This document shows positions 21,427 through 30,658 of a stretch of DNA of 64,000 nt, piece by piece; within the stretch, counting starts at the first letter, position 1; every line of letters starts with the position of its first letter. The position numbers and the translations under genes are program-made. This DNA is from Hortaea werneckii (lineage: Eukaryota; Ascomycota; Dothideomycetes; Mycosphaerellales; Teratosphaeriaceae). Location of the stretch: assembly GCA_037044905.1 (NCBI GenBank), contig JBAOKB010000159.1, forward strand, positions 1,023,554 to 1,087,553. The letters run 5' to 3'. The notes beneath the pieces were generated by a model, which was not told where the DNA came from, did no database searches, and was given only the letters and a program-made list of their open reading frames with translations.

Positions 21427-22409
21427 GGTTCTCGTGTGCTTTATGGCATTGTTGAGAGGGAAGCGGGAGAGGCAAGGGGCCAGTGAGGAGCGAGGATAGG
21501 GATGGGAGAGACTGGAAAAGGGGAGCGAAGTGACTTTTGAAATACTTTAACTCTGACAACGGTCGTGAAAATAAGAGAGAAAGGCGATGTCGGATAGGTC
21601 TTCAAACATGTGACTAGATATTGAAACTAGAAATTCTTACAAGAAAAGAAGGTGGGAAAAATAAAAAGGTTCTGCGATCCTACTCATAGTACTACTTACT
21701 CGTTGGGACCTCTCTTTTTCGAACTCGTCTTCCTCGTCTCTCAAGTACCATGACCGGAAACAAACATGAATCTGCTCCCTGCTACGAAAGACTGATTCGT
21801 CGCTTGGCCTAGGCTGGACACAATTGCGTTGTTTCCCCACCCTTCTCGCTCTCTTTTCAACTCGATTCCTACCTTATGATTATCCCCTGCTCCTTGGATT
21901 AGCATCTGTGCTTTCGTTCCCGGACACATGGAGCCCGCGCATATATAGTATTTCCCGATCGACCGAGCGATGGATTTCGATGGGCTCTAACTTGTTCGAG
22001 TAAGGCGGACATCGGGAAATTCTTCGATCTTGTCGATGGCGAAGCGTTGCCAAGACTGGAGTTTTGGCACCGTTCGGTTGGTTTTATGGTTTCGTCCCTT
22101 TTCCTCCTACGTCAGTAAATGTTGTCACTTCCGGTTTCCGCATCATTGGTTGGCCCCGTCCACTCGCTTCTCGTCCTTTGGCATTGAAACTACCTCCTCG
22201 GACTTCTGCTTTCGGGGCACGATGACATCTTCCGATTGCTTTTGGCTGCGTGCTTGTAGGGGGCATTACAAATACGACAGTCTTACATACTAGCGGTAGG
22301 TCGATTTATAATATACATCATCCTCTCTTTTGAATCCTCCTTTCGAGGCTCTTCCCCATCCATCCTACAGTCGCATATCCTCCCGTCCCCTCCCACCAGA
22401 ACCTCAACC
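21427..22409. other. Intergenic, no gene seen
   Basis: About 980 nt holding the ALG2 3' UTR and the promoter of the next gene. The ORFs present are short and lack coding character. The 60 bases before 22410 are C-rich. Confidence 0.5.
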
Positions 22410-23303
22410 ATGCGCACCACCGCCCTCACCACCGCGCTCCTCAGCGCCGCCGCCACCACCCTCGCCCAATCCTCCGGCAAACTAGGCTACACCTGCTTCC
22501 CGGACTGCGTCCCCTCCACCCTCAACTCCACACAAGCCGCCAACCTCACCTTCGGCCGCCACTACGCCGTCCTGAACCTCGACCTCATCAACGCCCTCAT
22601 CGACCCCATCGCCTCAACCCCAGAAGCCCAAACCTGGATCAACGCGACCTCCTGCTGGATCGACGCCGTACACGCCCAATCCCCGCCCCCGCTCTCAATC
22701 TGGACCCGCATCTACTTCACCAACCCCTCGCAACCCGAACTCGGTCCCTCGACCCCCTTCCGCCAGATCGGCGGCGCCTTAGGCGCCGCCAACGATTCCA
22801 ATACCTTCATCTACCCGGCTTTCCACGTCGATGAAGCGGCGGGTGACGCCGTGTTGGCCAAGACGCGGTATTATGCGGGGTTTGGGAATTCGTTGGAGGA
22901 GAGTCTCCGCGCGCAGCAGATCGATACGGTGGTTTTGTCGGGGATTAGGACCACGGGCGTCGTTGTGAATACGGCTTATCGGCTGTTTAATCTGGATTAT
23001 AATGTGTATGTGGCGCCCAACGACTCCCCCCCTATGCTGCTCTTTCCCCCGTCCCTTTTCCTTCCTTCCCACCCTTTCAGCTTCTCTGGTGGGAAAAAGA
23101 GGGAGAGGAAAAACAAGTCCTTTTTGCTAATGTTTGATTTCAAAAGTTATATCATCGCCAACAACACCATCGAGACCCCGCCCGACGACCCGGCTATCAA
23201 CTACAACCTCCTCGCCGGCGCCCTGCCTAAGGTCCCTGTGAACGTGATTACGCTTGATCAGGCGCTCGCGGCGCTGGAGAGGAGTGGGCCGGCGGTTTAT
23301 TAG
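22410..23303 (+). CDS. Secreted isochorismatase-fold protein, catalytic Cys absent
   Basis: Exons 22410-23005 and 23147-23303 give 250 aa. The 141-nt intron (GTATGT...CAAAAG with GCTAAT) is a multiple of three and contains no stop, so unspliced reading gives a false 297-aa protein; splicing restores the family sequence NLDYNVYIIANNTIETPPDDP. MRTTALTTALLSAAATTLAQ is a signal peptide. The expected triad Asp (LNLDLINALID, D58) and Lys (LAKTRYYAGFG, K151) are present. The nucleophile position in GIRTTGVVVNTAY is Val184 where cysteine hydrolases have Cys. It may be a non-hydrolytic member or use another residue. Substrate unknown. Confidence 0.82.
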   Translation: MRTTALTTALLSAAATTLAQSSGKLGYTCFPDCVPSTLNSTQAANLTFGRHYAVLNLDLINALIDPIASTPEAQTWINATSCWIDAVHAQSPPPLSIWTRIYFTNPSQPELGPSTPFRQIGGALGAANDSNTFIYPAFHVDEAAGDAVLAKTRYYAGFGNSLEESLRAQQIDTVVLSGIRTTGVVVNTAYRLFNLDYNVYVAPNDSPPMLLFPPSLFLPSHPFSFSGGKKRERKNKSFLLMFDFKSYIIANNTIETPPDDPAINYNLLAGALPKVPVNVITLDQALAALERSGPAVY

Positions 23304-24035
23304 ACGTTGTCCGTCCCGTAAGGTGATAAGATATATATTGATTAATCGTAATGTTTTTACCTTTATCCTTTCTTTCTTGACAATTGAAGTACTTCCTTTA
23401 CCTTTTTCTCACCTTTGGTGTTTCTTCCTCGCCGGGTTAGGCAGGAGAGAAGAGGTGATTGAGAGGATGGATGGATGGATGGGAGTGGTTGTTGGGGTCA
23501 CATCTGGGACTGACTCACTAAAGCTAGGAACCACCATCAAAAAGAAGAAAAAAAAAAGAATAAAAGAGGGGGAAAACCCAGGAAGAGAAAAGTAGAAGCA
23601 CGAAAACAGAGACATTAGGGAAATAGTCAGGACCTTTGAAACACAATGCACACACTCTTTTCTTGCGCTACCTGTTCTGCTTCTATGAATCTGTACCCTT
23701 CCTATCATGTTTCCCTCTCCCCACCCTTTCTAAACTCCGCAGGGAAAGCAAAAACGAAAACGCCTAGCGCTAATCAAATGCATATTCTAAAACCGCAATT
23801 TCTCTTCCTCGGAGTCTTTCAAAAACGCCCTGTATCCGATGCTTTGCTTCCTGTCAAAACTCCCTGAAACAACAATCCCTTTTATTTTTGGTGCTTCGCA
23901 TTCGTTAATCATGATTCGTCAATATTTTCCCTCCTCTGACCCGTCTTCCCTCCCAACCCATGCCCTACCACACCTCACAATCACCGTCGCTTCCTCCTCT
24001 ATCTGTCCTTCATAGCCTTCCGAACCAAGGGACTC
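23304..24035. other. Convergent 3' region
   Basis: Lies between two genes facing each other. A-rich at 23540-23570. No gene is supported. Confidence 0.5.
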
Positions 24036-27000
24036 CTACACCTCAGCCGTCGGCTCCGGCAACTCTTCTCCCTCCCCCGCTGCTTTACCAGTACCAACAT
24101 CAGCCCCAGGAGCAGTCCTATCAGCCTTCCTCACAATCCCCAACTGCACCAACCGCTCCCACGTCCCATCCTTCCGCCTCCCGGCCTGCGCCCGATCAAA
24201 ACAAAGCCCATCCACTTCCCTCGCGTAAGGACAACTGTGTCCGATCAGCAGCTCGTAGACCCTCCGACGGAGCTTGGTCTCCTCATCTAGACGTGTTTGG
24301 TGCTGGTCGTCTTTCTTCTTCCCTGCTGAGTCGGCACCGTTGTTGTTGGTGGTGGCCGTGCAGAGGGGAAGAGTGTATTGGGCTTGTTCGAAGATCTCGG
24401 CTTGAGCGTCTTCGTCGGTTATTGTTGTGGTTGGGGGCTGGGTTTTGAGGACAAGGCTTTGGTGGGTGTTCGTAGGGGTGCGCGGGGGGTAGAAGGATTG
24501 GGTTAAGGGGGTGTCGCGTAAGTCGAGAGAGGTGATGTGTTGGAGTTTGCCGAGCACGGCGATGGTTTTCCGGAGGCGAGAGAGGCGGTTCCCCGCTAGA
24601 CGGAGGGTTTGGAGTTTGTGGATGTTGAGGAGGGGGCGGAGGTCGCGCAGGGAGTTGAAATTCAGGTTAAGGGTCAGGAGGTTGGGGAGGCGGAGGCCGA
24701 AGTCGTCGGGCAGGTCGTGGAGTCCCGCGGATGCGAGCTCGAGGTGTTGAATGTTGAGGAAGTTGCAGGAGAGTTCGAGTGAGGGGATGTTGTTGCCGGA
24801 TAGTCGGACTGTGCGTGCTTCGAGCGGTCGGTCGAAGACGGAAATGCAGTCGCCTTCTGGTAATGACTGTCGTCTCATCGAAAGCAATTCGAGGTTCCTA
24901 CAGTTCGAAATGGATTCCACGTCCGATAGGCAATTGTCGTCGACTTCCAGCTTGCGGAGTTTGGGTACGCCGAAGACGTCGAGGTGTCGTAGACCACATG
25001 ACTTCAGAGACAACTCCCTCAACAACGGCATACTCTGGCTCATCGACAGCTTGTCTCCCAGTGGATTGCAGTCCAGCTTCAAACTACGCAAAGCAGTCAG
25101 CGCAGGCAGATGAGTGATCTTCGTAATCTCGTTCCCGCAAAGATCCAAATCCGTCAGCTGCTGAAGTTGACAGCCCTCAAAATTGACCTGCTGGATCTTG
25201 TTGCGCCGCATCCGCACCTTTAGCAATCCATCGAGCTCCAAAATCCCCTCCAGGCTGCTGATCTGGTTGTCGTCCGCGCGTATCTCCCTCATATGGATGA
25301 GGTTGGACATCCCGTGCAAATCGCTTAGCTGATTGCCCGAGATGTCCAGATACTGCAAATTCATCAAATGGCCCCAGTTCGTCAGACTGCTCAGCTCGCA
25401 TGAACGAGCCATAAGCTTGCGAATGGTACTCGGTGCGCCTTCCATGTGCGTGATTGGGTTACCGGAAACATCAAGGTCCTGGACTCGAGGATGGAACTCG
25501 TCAAGGCCATGCAAAGACACCAGCTTATGGTCATGTAGGTCCAGACGTTTGATGTGCTCCCAGTACGGCTCTTCAGCATTGACGTCCGTCAGCGTCTTGA
25601 CGAGATCTTTCCGGATAAGCGCGTGCCGGTCATTCACGGTCTCGACCTCATAGCGCGCGAGTCTCTTCGCCAAAGCTTGCTCGGAGGGCCTCTGCTCATC
25701 CTCCTCACTGATGGTGAAATCGTTAAGCTCGCTCATCAGGAAAGTCTCATATGCCTCCGGCTTGGTGGGCGAAGACTGCAGCGGTGCCATCTGCGACTGG
25801 TGACGGCCTGCCAAAGGCTTCGAGACGCTGAGCGAAAGACTCATCATGCGCTGACCTGGTAGGGGCGCGTGGAAAGAGATCTCGCTATGCTCTGCATCGG
25901 CCGGGAAGCGGTTGGCGAACATCTGGCGACGGAGAGAAGATTGCATCGATCCTGGTCGTTCAGTAGTAGGGAATGGGGCAAAAGCTGGCCTTGAAGGCGT
26001 CCGGCCTTGCTTGAGCGATTCGATAGGATGCACTTCATCATCTTCCTCATTTTGATATGCTTCCTCTGGTACAGGACCAGCCTCCTTGACATTCTGGGCT
26101 GCAGGTTGCGGAGGCATCGGCGAAGGACTTCTTGGCAGTCCACCCGCCTGGTCGGGCACATACTGGCTGTGTATCGTCGGAAGGGTCACCTCAGTAGCTC
26201 CATTGACGGTGTTGTCCGGTTCAGGTTCTTCTGCAACACTGTTCCTTGCTCCCCTTAGAGCAAGTGTCGCTTGAGCAGCCGCATACGCCAACGGTTGCTG
26301 CCTTGCCTTACCCATAGCGGATAGTCTAGAAAGCTCGTCGGTGTTCCAGGAGGTCGTTCGAGTCGCTGGTTGCTCCTGCTGTTGCTGACTGGAGCCGAAA
26401 GCCGTGTACTTAGTTGACGGCACTGAGCTTGAGTGCATGTGGTGGATTCGTGACTGCATATGGCTACTGTCTCTCGTCACAGGACGGGGAATCGCAGTCT
26501 CTGTCGAGCTTGCATGGCTACCAGCTTCAGATTGCTGGCCCGCAGGACGACTGGTCAGAACTGTCTCGGTAGAAGAATTGCGACTGTTGGCGTCGGTCTC
26601 TTGGCTCGCGACATCTTGCTTGTGTTGAAACGGGACGCTGTTGTTAACAGCGGCAGCAACAGCAGAAGGCTCATCTGCCTGTCCACTAAGCCGCCTCATT
26701 TCCACACGCTCGTCCACCCTGAGATCAGATATCTCCCTCAACGGATCGTCGTCGCTGGCCGTCAACTGGCTCGGTGGCTCTAAAAATCCCGTCTTCGTCT
26801 TCTTATGCGGAAGTCTCGCGCGTACCCACTGCTGCTTCTCCCGATCAAACACCATGCCGCCAACCTGGCCGCCAATGAGATGAGCGACTGCATCTGGTGC
26901 AAGAGTCCCGACATTGTCTGACTTCCTCGTGGAAGTGGTGGACCCGAAAGTCCTGCCAGTCGACATTCCAGCCGACTGCTGCGTCAAGAAGGTACTACCC

Positions 27001-30000
27001 TGCGAGCGCTGCGAGACCGGGCGAGACTCATCGGACGCTTCATCCTCCAAGAGAGGCGAAGGCCCAGTGACGCGGATGTTGTGCGGCTCGTCCGAGGTAA
27101 TCACATTCTCGTGTGCACTGTCCTCAACGGCATCCATATCCAGTGTCGAATCGGCAATAAATTCGGTCTCGTCCCTCTCTTCGTATCGCTTCAGATGGTC
27201 GATCACTTGAGCATCCGTGTTCTGGCTCGTCTTCCCTGACCGCCATCCACTGTGACCACCTTCCCGGGAGGGCGGCCGAGATACTCTCAACGCGTTTGAC
27301 GACCCACTAAGCATGCTATCATCTTGACGACCATTGCTCATGCTTACACCTTCAGCATCGCTTTCCTCGACGCTGCTCAGCCCACTATGCGGCCTATTCG
27401 CCCTTTGACGGATAAGCTGCATGACAAAGTTGGCTTCGTCCCAGAAGTCCTGCGTTGTCAAAGAGGGCTGACGAGCGCCCTGCAAACCCGAAGGACTATG
27501 CTCGCCAGAAGGCTTGTGAACACGCAATGTGAAGTTAGCAATCTCCTTTGCCACAGCTTGCGCTTGCATCTCAAGGGTCAATGCGCCCTCGGAACCGGCC
27601 ATGGAGGATTCTATCTGCTCGTGCAAAGCCTCGAGGCGCTCCGGCTCCTGCTGGGCGAAGTCTTCGGCTGCCTCGCGGATCTCGGCCTCTAGCTGAGAGC
27701 GGCGACGCTGACTAGGCGTCGGGTTTCGAGGCCGTAGCATCCCACGGTTCGTGGGAATTGAAGTGTTAGCCCTCTTCTCGGCACCGTTTGATCGGTTATT
27801 ACTACGCTTCCCGCTACCGGTAGCTTCGATCTGCGAGTGGTATGACTGGTTCACTTCGGCCAGGCCTTCTTCGAGCTCGGAAGTGTGCAGTGTCCGGCGA
27901 CGCTTGGGTGTAGGATTCTTGAAAGGAGATGTTGGTGGGCGCTTGCCGCCATCGAAGTTTTCAAGCCGATTTGCTCGTTCAAAGTAGGCATTCAACTCTG
28001 ATGCCTCTCGTGACGCATCTTGAGCTGTGACATAGACTGACGTGTCCTTCGCCTTGGGATGCTCCAGCGTGGAATTCTTAGATGACCTCGCGGCGCTTTG
28101 CCTCGATAGCTTCCGCTTCAGCTTAAATGAGCTCTCGACATCAGGCGTGACCTCCAACTTGAAGTTCAATGGGTCCTTGCCGCCTGGCACAGGTACCTCA
28201 GATCCGGGCGAGCCTTGACTCTGATCGACTTTGTCCGAGTCTGAAGCGCTCGTGATGGTAATTTCGGCATTGAAGGCATGCTTGTCCAGTTCGCCGCTAC
28301 CGAACGAGTTTTGCGATGCTTCAGAGAACACGCGCCGGGCATGACTAGGCTCTCGCATACTGCCTTGCTCAGACTCCTCAATGACTGGAATGCCTTCCGG
28401 ATCTAATTGGCTCATCCGGCGCAACAGACGCTTGTTGGTGAAAGTATCGTGCGGTCCAAATAGCTTCAGTGGACTCCCAGAGGAGCGGGACTTTGGCGGA
28501 TCTGGCGTCTGAGGTCGTAAAGGCGTGCTTGGGGCCACAGGCGAATCAGGCCTGCTTGGCAAGGGCCGGGCCTGGGCTCGGAAGGGCGAAAGCAGAGCGC
28601 TGTCGTCAGGACCCGGAGACAGCTCATTCTTGGCGGGTGAAGGGGTCAAAGGACGATGCTGATGTGAGCCTTGTCGGGAGTAGCCTTCACGCCGTAGCTG
28701 TGTGTTCAGGCCGAAGCTCTGGGGAGGTGGCGTGCCTGTAGGCAGGTTCTCGGATAGCGAAAGATCTGCTGCAGTTGGCAAGGGTCCATCTCCTTGTGGC
28801 AGCTCTTCAGACTGGTCTAACTCTGCGTCGCGCTCCTGCTCGCCACTGGGCTTTTGTAATCTGACTTTCATACTGTTGTATTGTTTCATGAGATTGGAGT
28901 CAAGAGCTGCGTAGTCAATCTTGCCATTCTGCATGGTCTGCTTGGAGATAAACACTGGGCTGAATTCTTCTTGAGAGAAGCGTGTCGCGTCAGTCTGGCC
29001 GCTAATGGCTCGGTTCGGGATCGTCGCCTGGCCATTTACTTCACCGCCTTGCTCGCTAGGCTTTCGCTGGCTCTGGTGTCTGTCGGCTGTTCGGTGAGGA
29101 GCGAATGGGTCGGTATCGTAGCTGTTACTGTCGTCTTCGTAGCCTTGTTGCAGACCGCTATCCTCTATCTGACCATCAGTCTCATCATGACTGTATCCGC
29201 CATGCTGGTCCTCGTTGCCGTCGCTCGTAAAGTGTAAATCGAACGGATTGCTGCGGAAGCTGCCATCATCCTCTGGTCCATCGACATCTTCTTGCTCTTC
29301 CTCTTCCTCCTCATCTCCGCTTCTATCCTCATCCCGTGCGTCTTCTCCACCTTCGCATGCCTCATCCTCTTGTTCCTCCCCAACCGGTTCAAGATGGTCA
29401 TGCGATACGTTCTCCTCGGAAAAGTCGCGAAACTCACTGGGCCACGGCGGTGGACTAGACGGCATTGGCGCATCCGAGTTGTGACGCTGCAATAGACTCT
29501 GCATCCTGCTCCTCCGCTTTGAGACATCATGTTCGGTGCTCTTTGACTTGGTCGGCGCAAAGATGTTCTCCAAGCCCGTGGCACCAAACAGCTCAGTCTG
29601 GTCGCCATACCCTACCGAGCCATTGAGTAGTCTTCGCTTCCACTCTAGCGTCTCTTGCTTGGTCGGCGACGCGCTCTTGGGTCGCTGTTGGACTGTCCCG
29701 CACTGCAGCATAGAGTTGTTGGAGGTGTCCGAGATGGATCGCGTGTATTTTTGCCGTTGAGATTGCGATAGTCTATGCATGGTATTCGCGTTGCTGTTGC
29801 TGAGCGGCGCGAGCGGACTGCGCTTAATCTGGGTTGTCGCATTTGAGGCGGCGCCAAGCGTGGATGGATTGCTGTTTACAGTGGTCTGTCGTTGTAGTTT
29901 CGTGCTGGAGTTGCTGCGCAGCGATGAAGCATCGTGGCTCGCGGAGGAGATTTGTTGCGGTGCCGCTGTGGGAGCTGGGATTTCCCATGTGTCCCCCAGA

Positions 30001-30035
30001 CCTTCGAGCCACGGTGCGACCGAGGCGCTCGTCAT
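24036..30035 (-). CDS. Septation initiation network scaffold, Cdc11/Nud1-like LRR protein
   Basis: One uninterrupted 1999-aa exon. The start MTSASVAPWLEGLGDTWEIP resembles the conserved N-terminal WLEGL block of fungal Cdc11/SnaD proteins. Residues 20 to about 1490 are disordered, acidic and Ser/Pro-rich, with many potential phosphosites. About 1495-1850 is a leucine-rich repeat array (LQYLDISGNQLSDLHG, LTDLDLCGNEITKI, LQTLRLAGNRLSRL and others), followed by SLDLRDTPLTQSFYPP. The C-terminal cap ends with DGLCFDRAQAGRRKDGTWERLVQLGIV. In yeasts Nud1/Cdc11 anchors the mitotic exit or septation network at the spindle pole body; in Aspergillus the homologue is needed for septation. The missing introns and the length are normal for the family. 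Confidence 0.9.
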   Translation of the reverse strand: MTSASVAPWLEGLGDTWEIPAPTAAPQQISSASHDASSLRSNSSTKLQRQTTVNSNPSTLGAASNATTQIKRSPLAPLSNSNANTMHRLSQSQRQKYTRSISDTSNNSMLQCGTVQQRPKSASPTKQETLEWKRRLLNGSVGYGDQTELFGATGLENIFAPTKSKSTEHDVSKRRSRMQSLLQRHNSDAPMPSSPPPWPSEFRDFSEENVSHDHLEPVGEEQEDEACEGGEDARDEDRSGDEEEEEEQEDVDGPEDDGSFRSNPFDLHFTSDGNEDQHGGYSHDETDGQIEDSGLQQGYEDDSNSYDTDPFAPHRTADRHQSQRKPSEQGGEVNGQATIPNRAISGQTDATRFSQEEFSPVFISKQTMQNGKIDYAALDSNLMKQYNSMKVRLQKPSGEQERDAELDQSEELPQGDGPLPTAADLSLSENLPTGTPPPQSFGLNTQLRREGYSRQGSHQHRPLTPSPAKNELSPGPDDSALLSPFRAQARPLPSRPDSPVAPSTPLRPQTPDPPKSRSSGSPLKLFGPHDTFTNKRLLRRMSQLDPEGIPVIEESEQGSMREPSHARRVFSEASQNSFGSGELDKHAFNAEITITSASDSDKVDQSQGSPGSEVPVPGGKDPLNFKLEVTPDVESSFKLKRKLSRQSAARSSKNSTLEHPKAKDTSVYVTAQDASREASELNAYFERANRLENFDGGKRPPTSPFKNPTPKRRRTLHTSELEEGLAEVNQSYHSQIEATGSGKRSNNRSNGAEKRANTSIPTNRGMLRPRNPTPSQRRRSQLEAEIREAAEDFAQQEPERLEALHEQIESSMAGSEGALTLEMQAQAVAKEIANFTLRVHKPSGEHSPSGLQGARQPSLTTQDFWDEANFVMQLIRQRANRPHSGLSSVEESDAEGVSMSNGRQDDSMLSGSSNALRVSRPPSREGGHSGWRSGKTSQNTDAQVIDHLKRYEERDETEFIADSTLDMDAVEDSAHENVITSDEPHNIRVTGPSPLLEDEASDESRPVSQRSQGSTFLTQQSAGMSTGRTFGSTTSTRKSDNVGTLAPDAVAHLIGGQVGGMVFDREKQQWVRARLPHKKTKTGFLEPPSQLTASDDDPLREISDLRVDERVEMRRLSGQADEPSAVAAAVNNSVPFQHKQDVASQETDANSRNSSTETVLTSRPAGQQSEAGSHASSTETAIPRPVTRDSSHMQSRIHHMHSSSVPSTKYTAFGSSQQQQEQPATRTTSWNTDELSRLSAMGKARQQPLAYAAAQATLALRGARNSVAEEPEPDNTVNGATEVTLPTIHSQYVPDQAGGLPRSPSPMPPQPAAQNVKEAGPVPEEAYQNEEDDEVHPIESLKQGRTPSRPAFAPFPTTERPGSMQSSLRRQMFANRFPADAEHSEISFHAPLPGQRMMSLSLSVSKPLAGRHQSQMAPLQSSPTKPEAYETFLMSELNDFTISEEDEQRPSEQALAKRLARYEVETVNDRHALIRKDLVKTLTDVNAEEPYWEHIKRLDLHDHKLVSLHGLDEFHPRVQDLDVSGNPITHMEGAPSTIRKLMARSCELSSLTNWGHLMNLQYLDISGNQLSDLHGMSNLIHMREIRADDNQISSLEGILELDGLLKVRMRRNKIQQVNFEGCQLQQLTDLDLCGNEITKITHLPALTALRSLKLDCNPLGDKLSMSQSMPLLRELSLKSCGLRHLDVFGVPKLRKLEVDDNCLSDVESISNCRNLELLSMRRQSLPEGDCISVFDRPLEARTVRLSGNNIPSLELSCNFLNIQHLELASAGLHDLPDDFGLRLPNLLTLNLNFNSLRDLRPLLNIHKLQTLRLAGNRLSRLRKTIAVLGKLQHITSLDLRDTPLTQSFYPPRTPTNTHQSLVLKTQPPTTTITDEDAQAEIFEQAQYTLPLCTATTNNNGADSAGKKKDDQHQTRLDEETKLRRRVYELLIGHSCPYAREVDGLCFDRAQAGRRKDGTWERLVQLGIVRKADRTAPGADVGTGKAAGEGEELPEPTAEV

Positions 30036-30658
30036 GATTGTGATTGTGTGCGCGGCAATGCGCTATGCCGTGAAGTTGGTTCTGGCCCGGTTTCTCGGAT
30101 GGGTGGGCTCGCGCGAACCCCGCTGACCCAATTGTGGCGAATGCGCCAGCGTGAATGAGGCTGGAATGTGTAATATGGTGCCGACGAGTGGCAGATCTGT
30201 CAATCGATAGATGAGATCAGTCGAGTCAGTAGTGAGTAGCGGTCGCGAGAGCGGTGGCCACTATGTGCTGTCAGCGGATAGGTTAGGTATCAACTGTCGG
30301 CCCGCCCCGGTCGTCCACAGCAACCCCGCTAGCATCACAGTGCATTGGAGCCGCATCGAGGCCGGCTGCCTGGGGGGCAACCGCACCTGCTAGGTAGTGT
30401 TTGGCGGGTCCAATGTCGATGGGGACGTAGTGATGATATTGACTAGAGACGAATAGTTGCACTCACCCCGACGCTCTCCGAGATTTGGGACACAGTAGCG
30501 TCTCACCGCTGCTGCTGATCCAGAGGAAGAACGTACTGGAAACTGGGCATTCACCTGGGAGGTTGTTTGCCTCGCTAAGACATGGGCCAGCAAGCGCCGA
30601 TCGTCTCTGCATATCCCGGCTCCTGGCGCTCACGTATAGTCTGGAAGCGCACAAAAAA
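30036..30658. promoter_or_regulatory. Shared divergent promoter, SIN scaffold / 997-aa orphan
   Basis: 623 nt between head-to-head genes. No classical element is obvious. The frame of the plus-strand gene is open from 30485, but I place the start at 30659. Confidence 0.45.
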
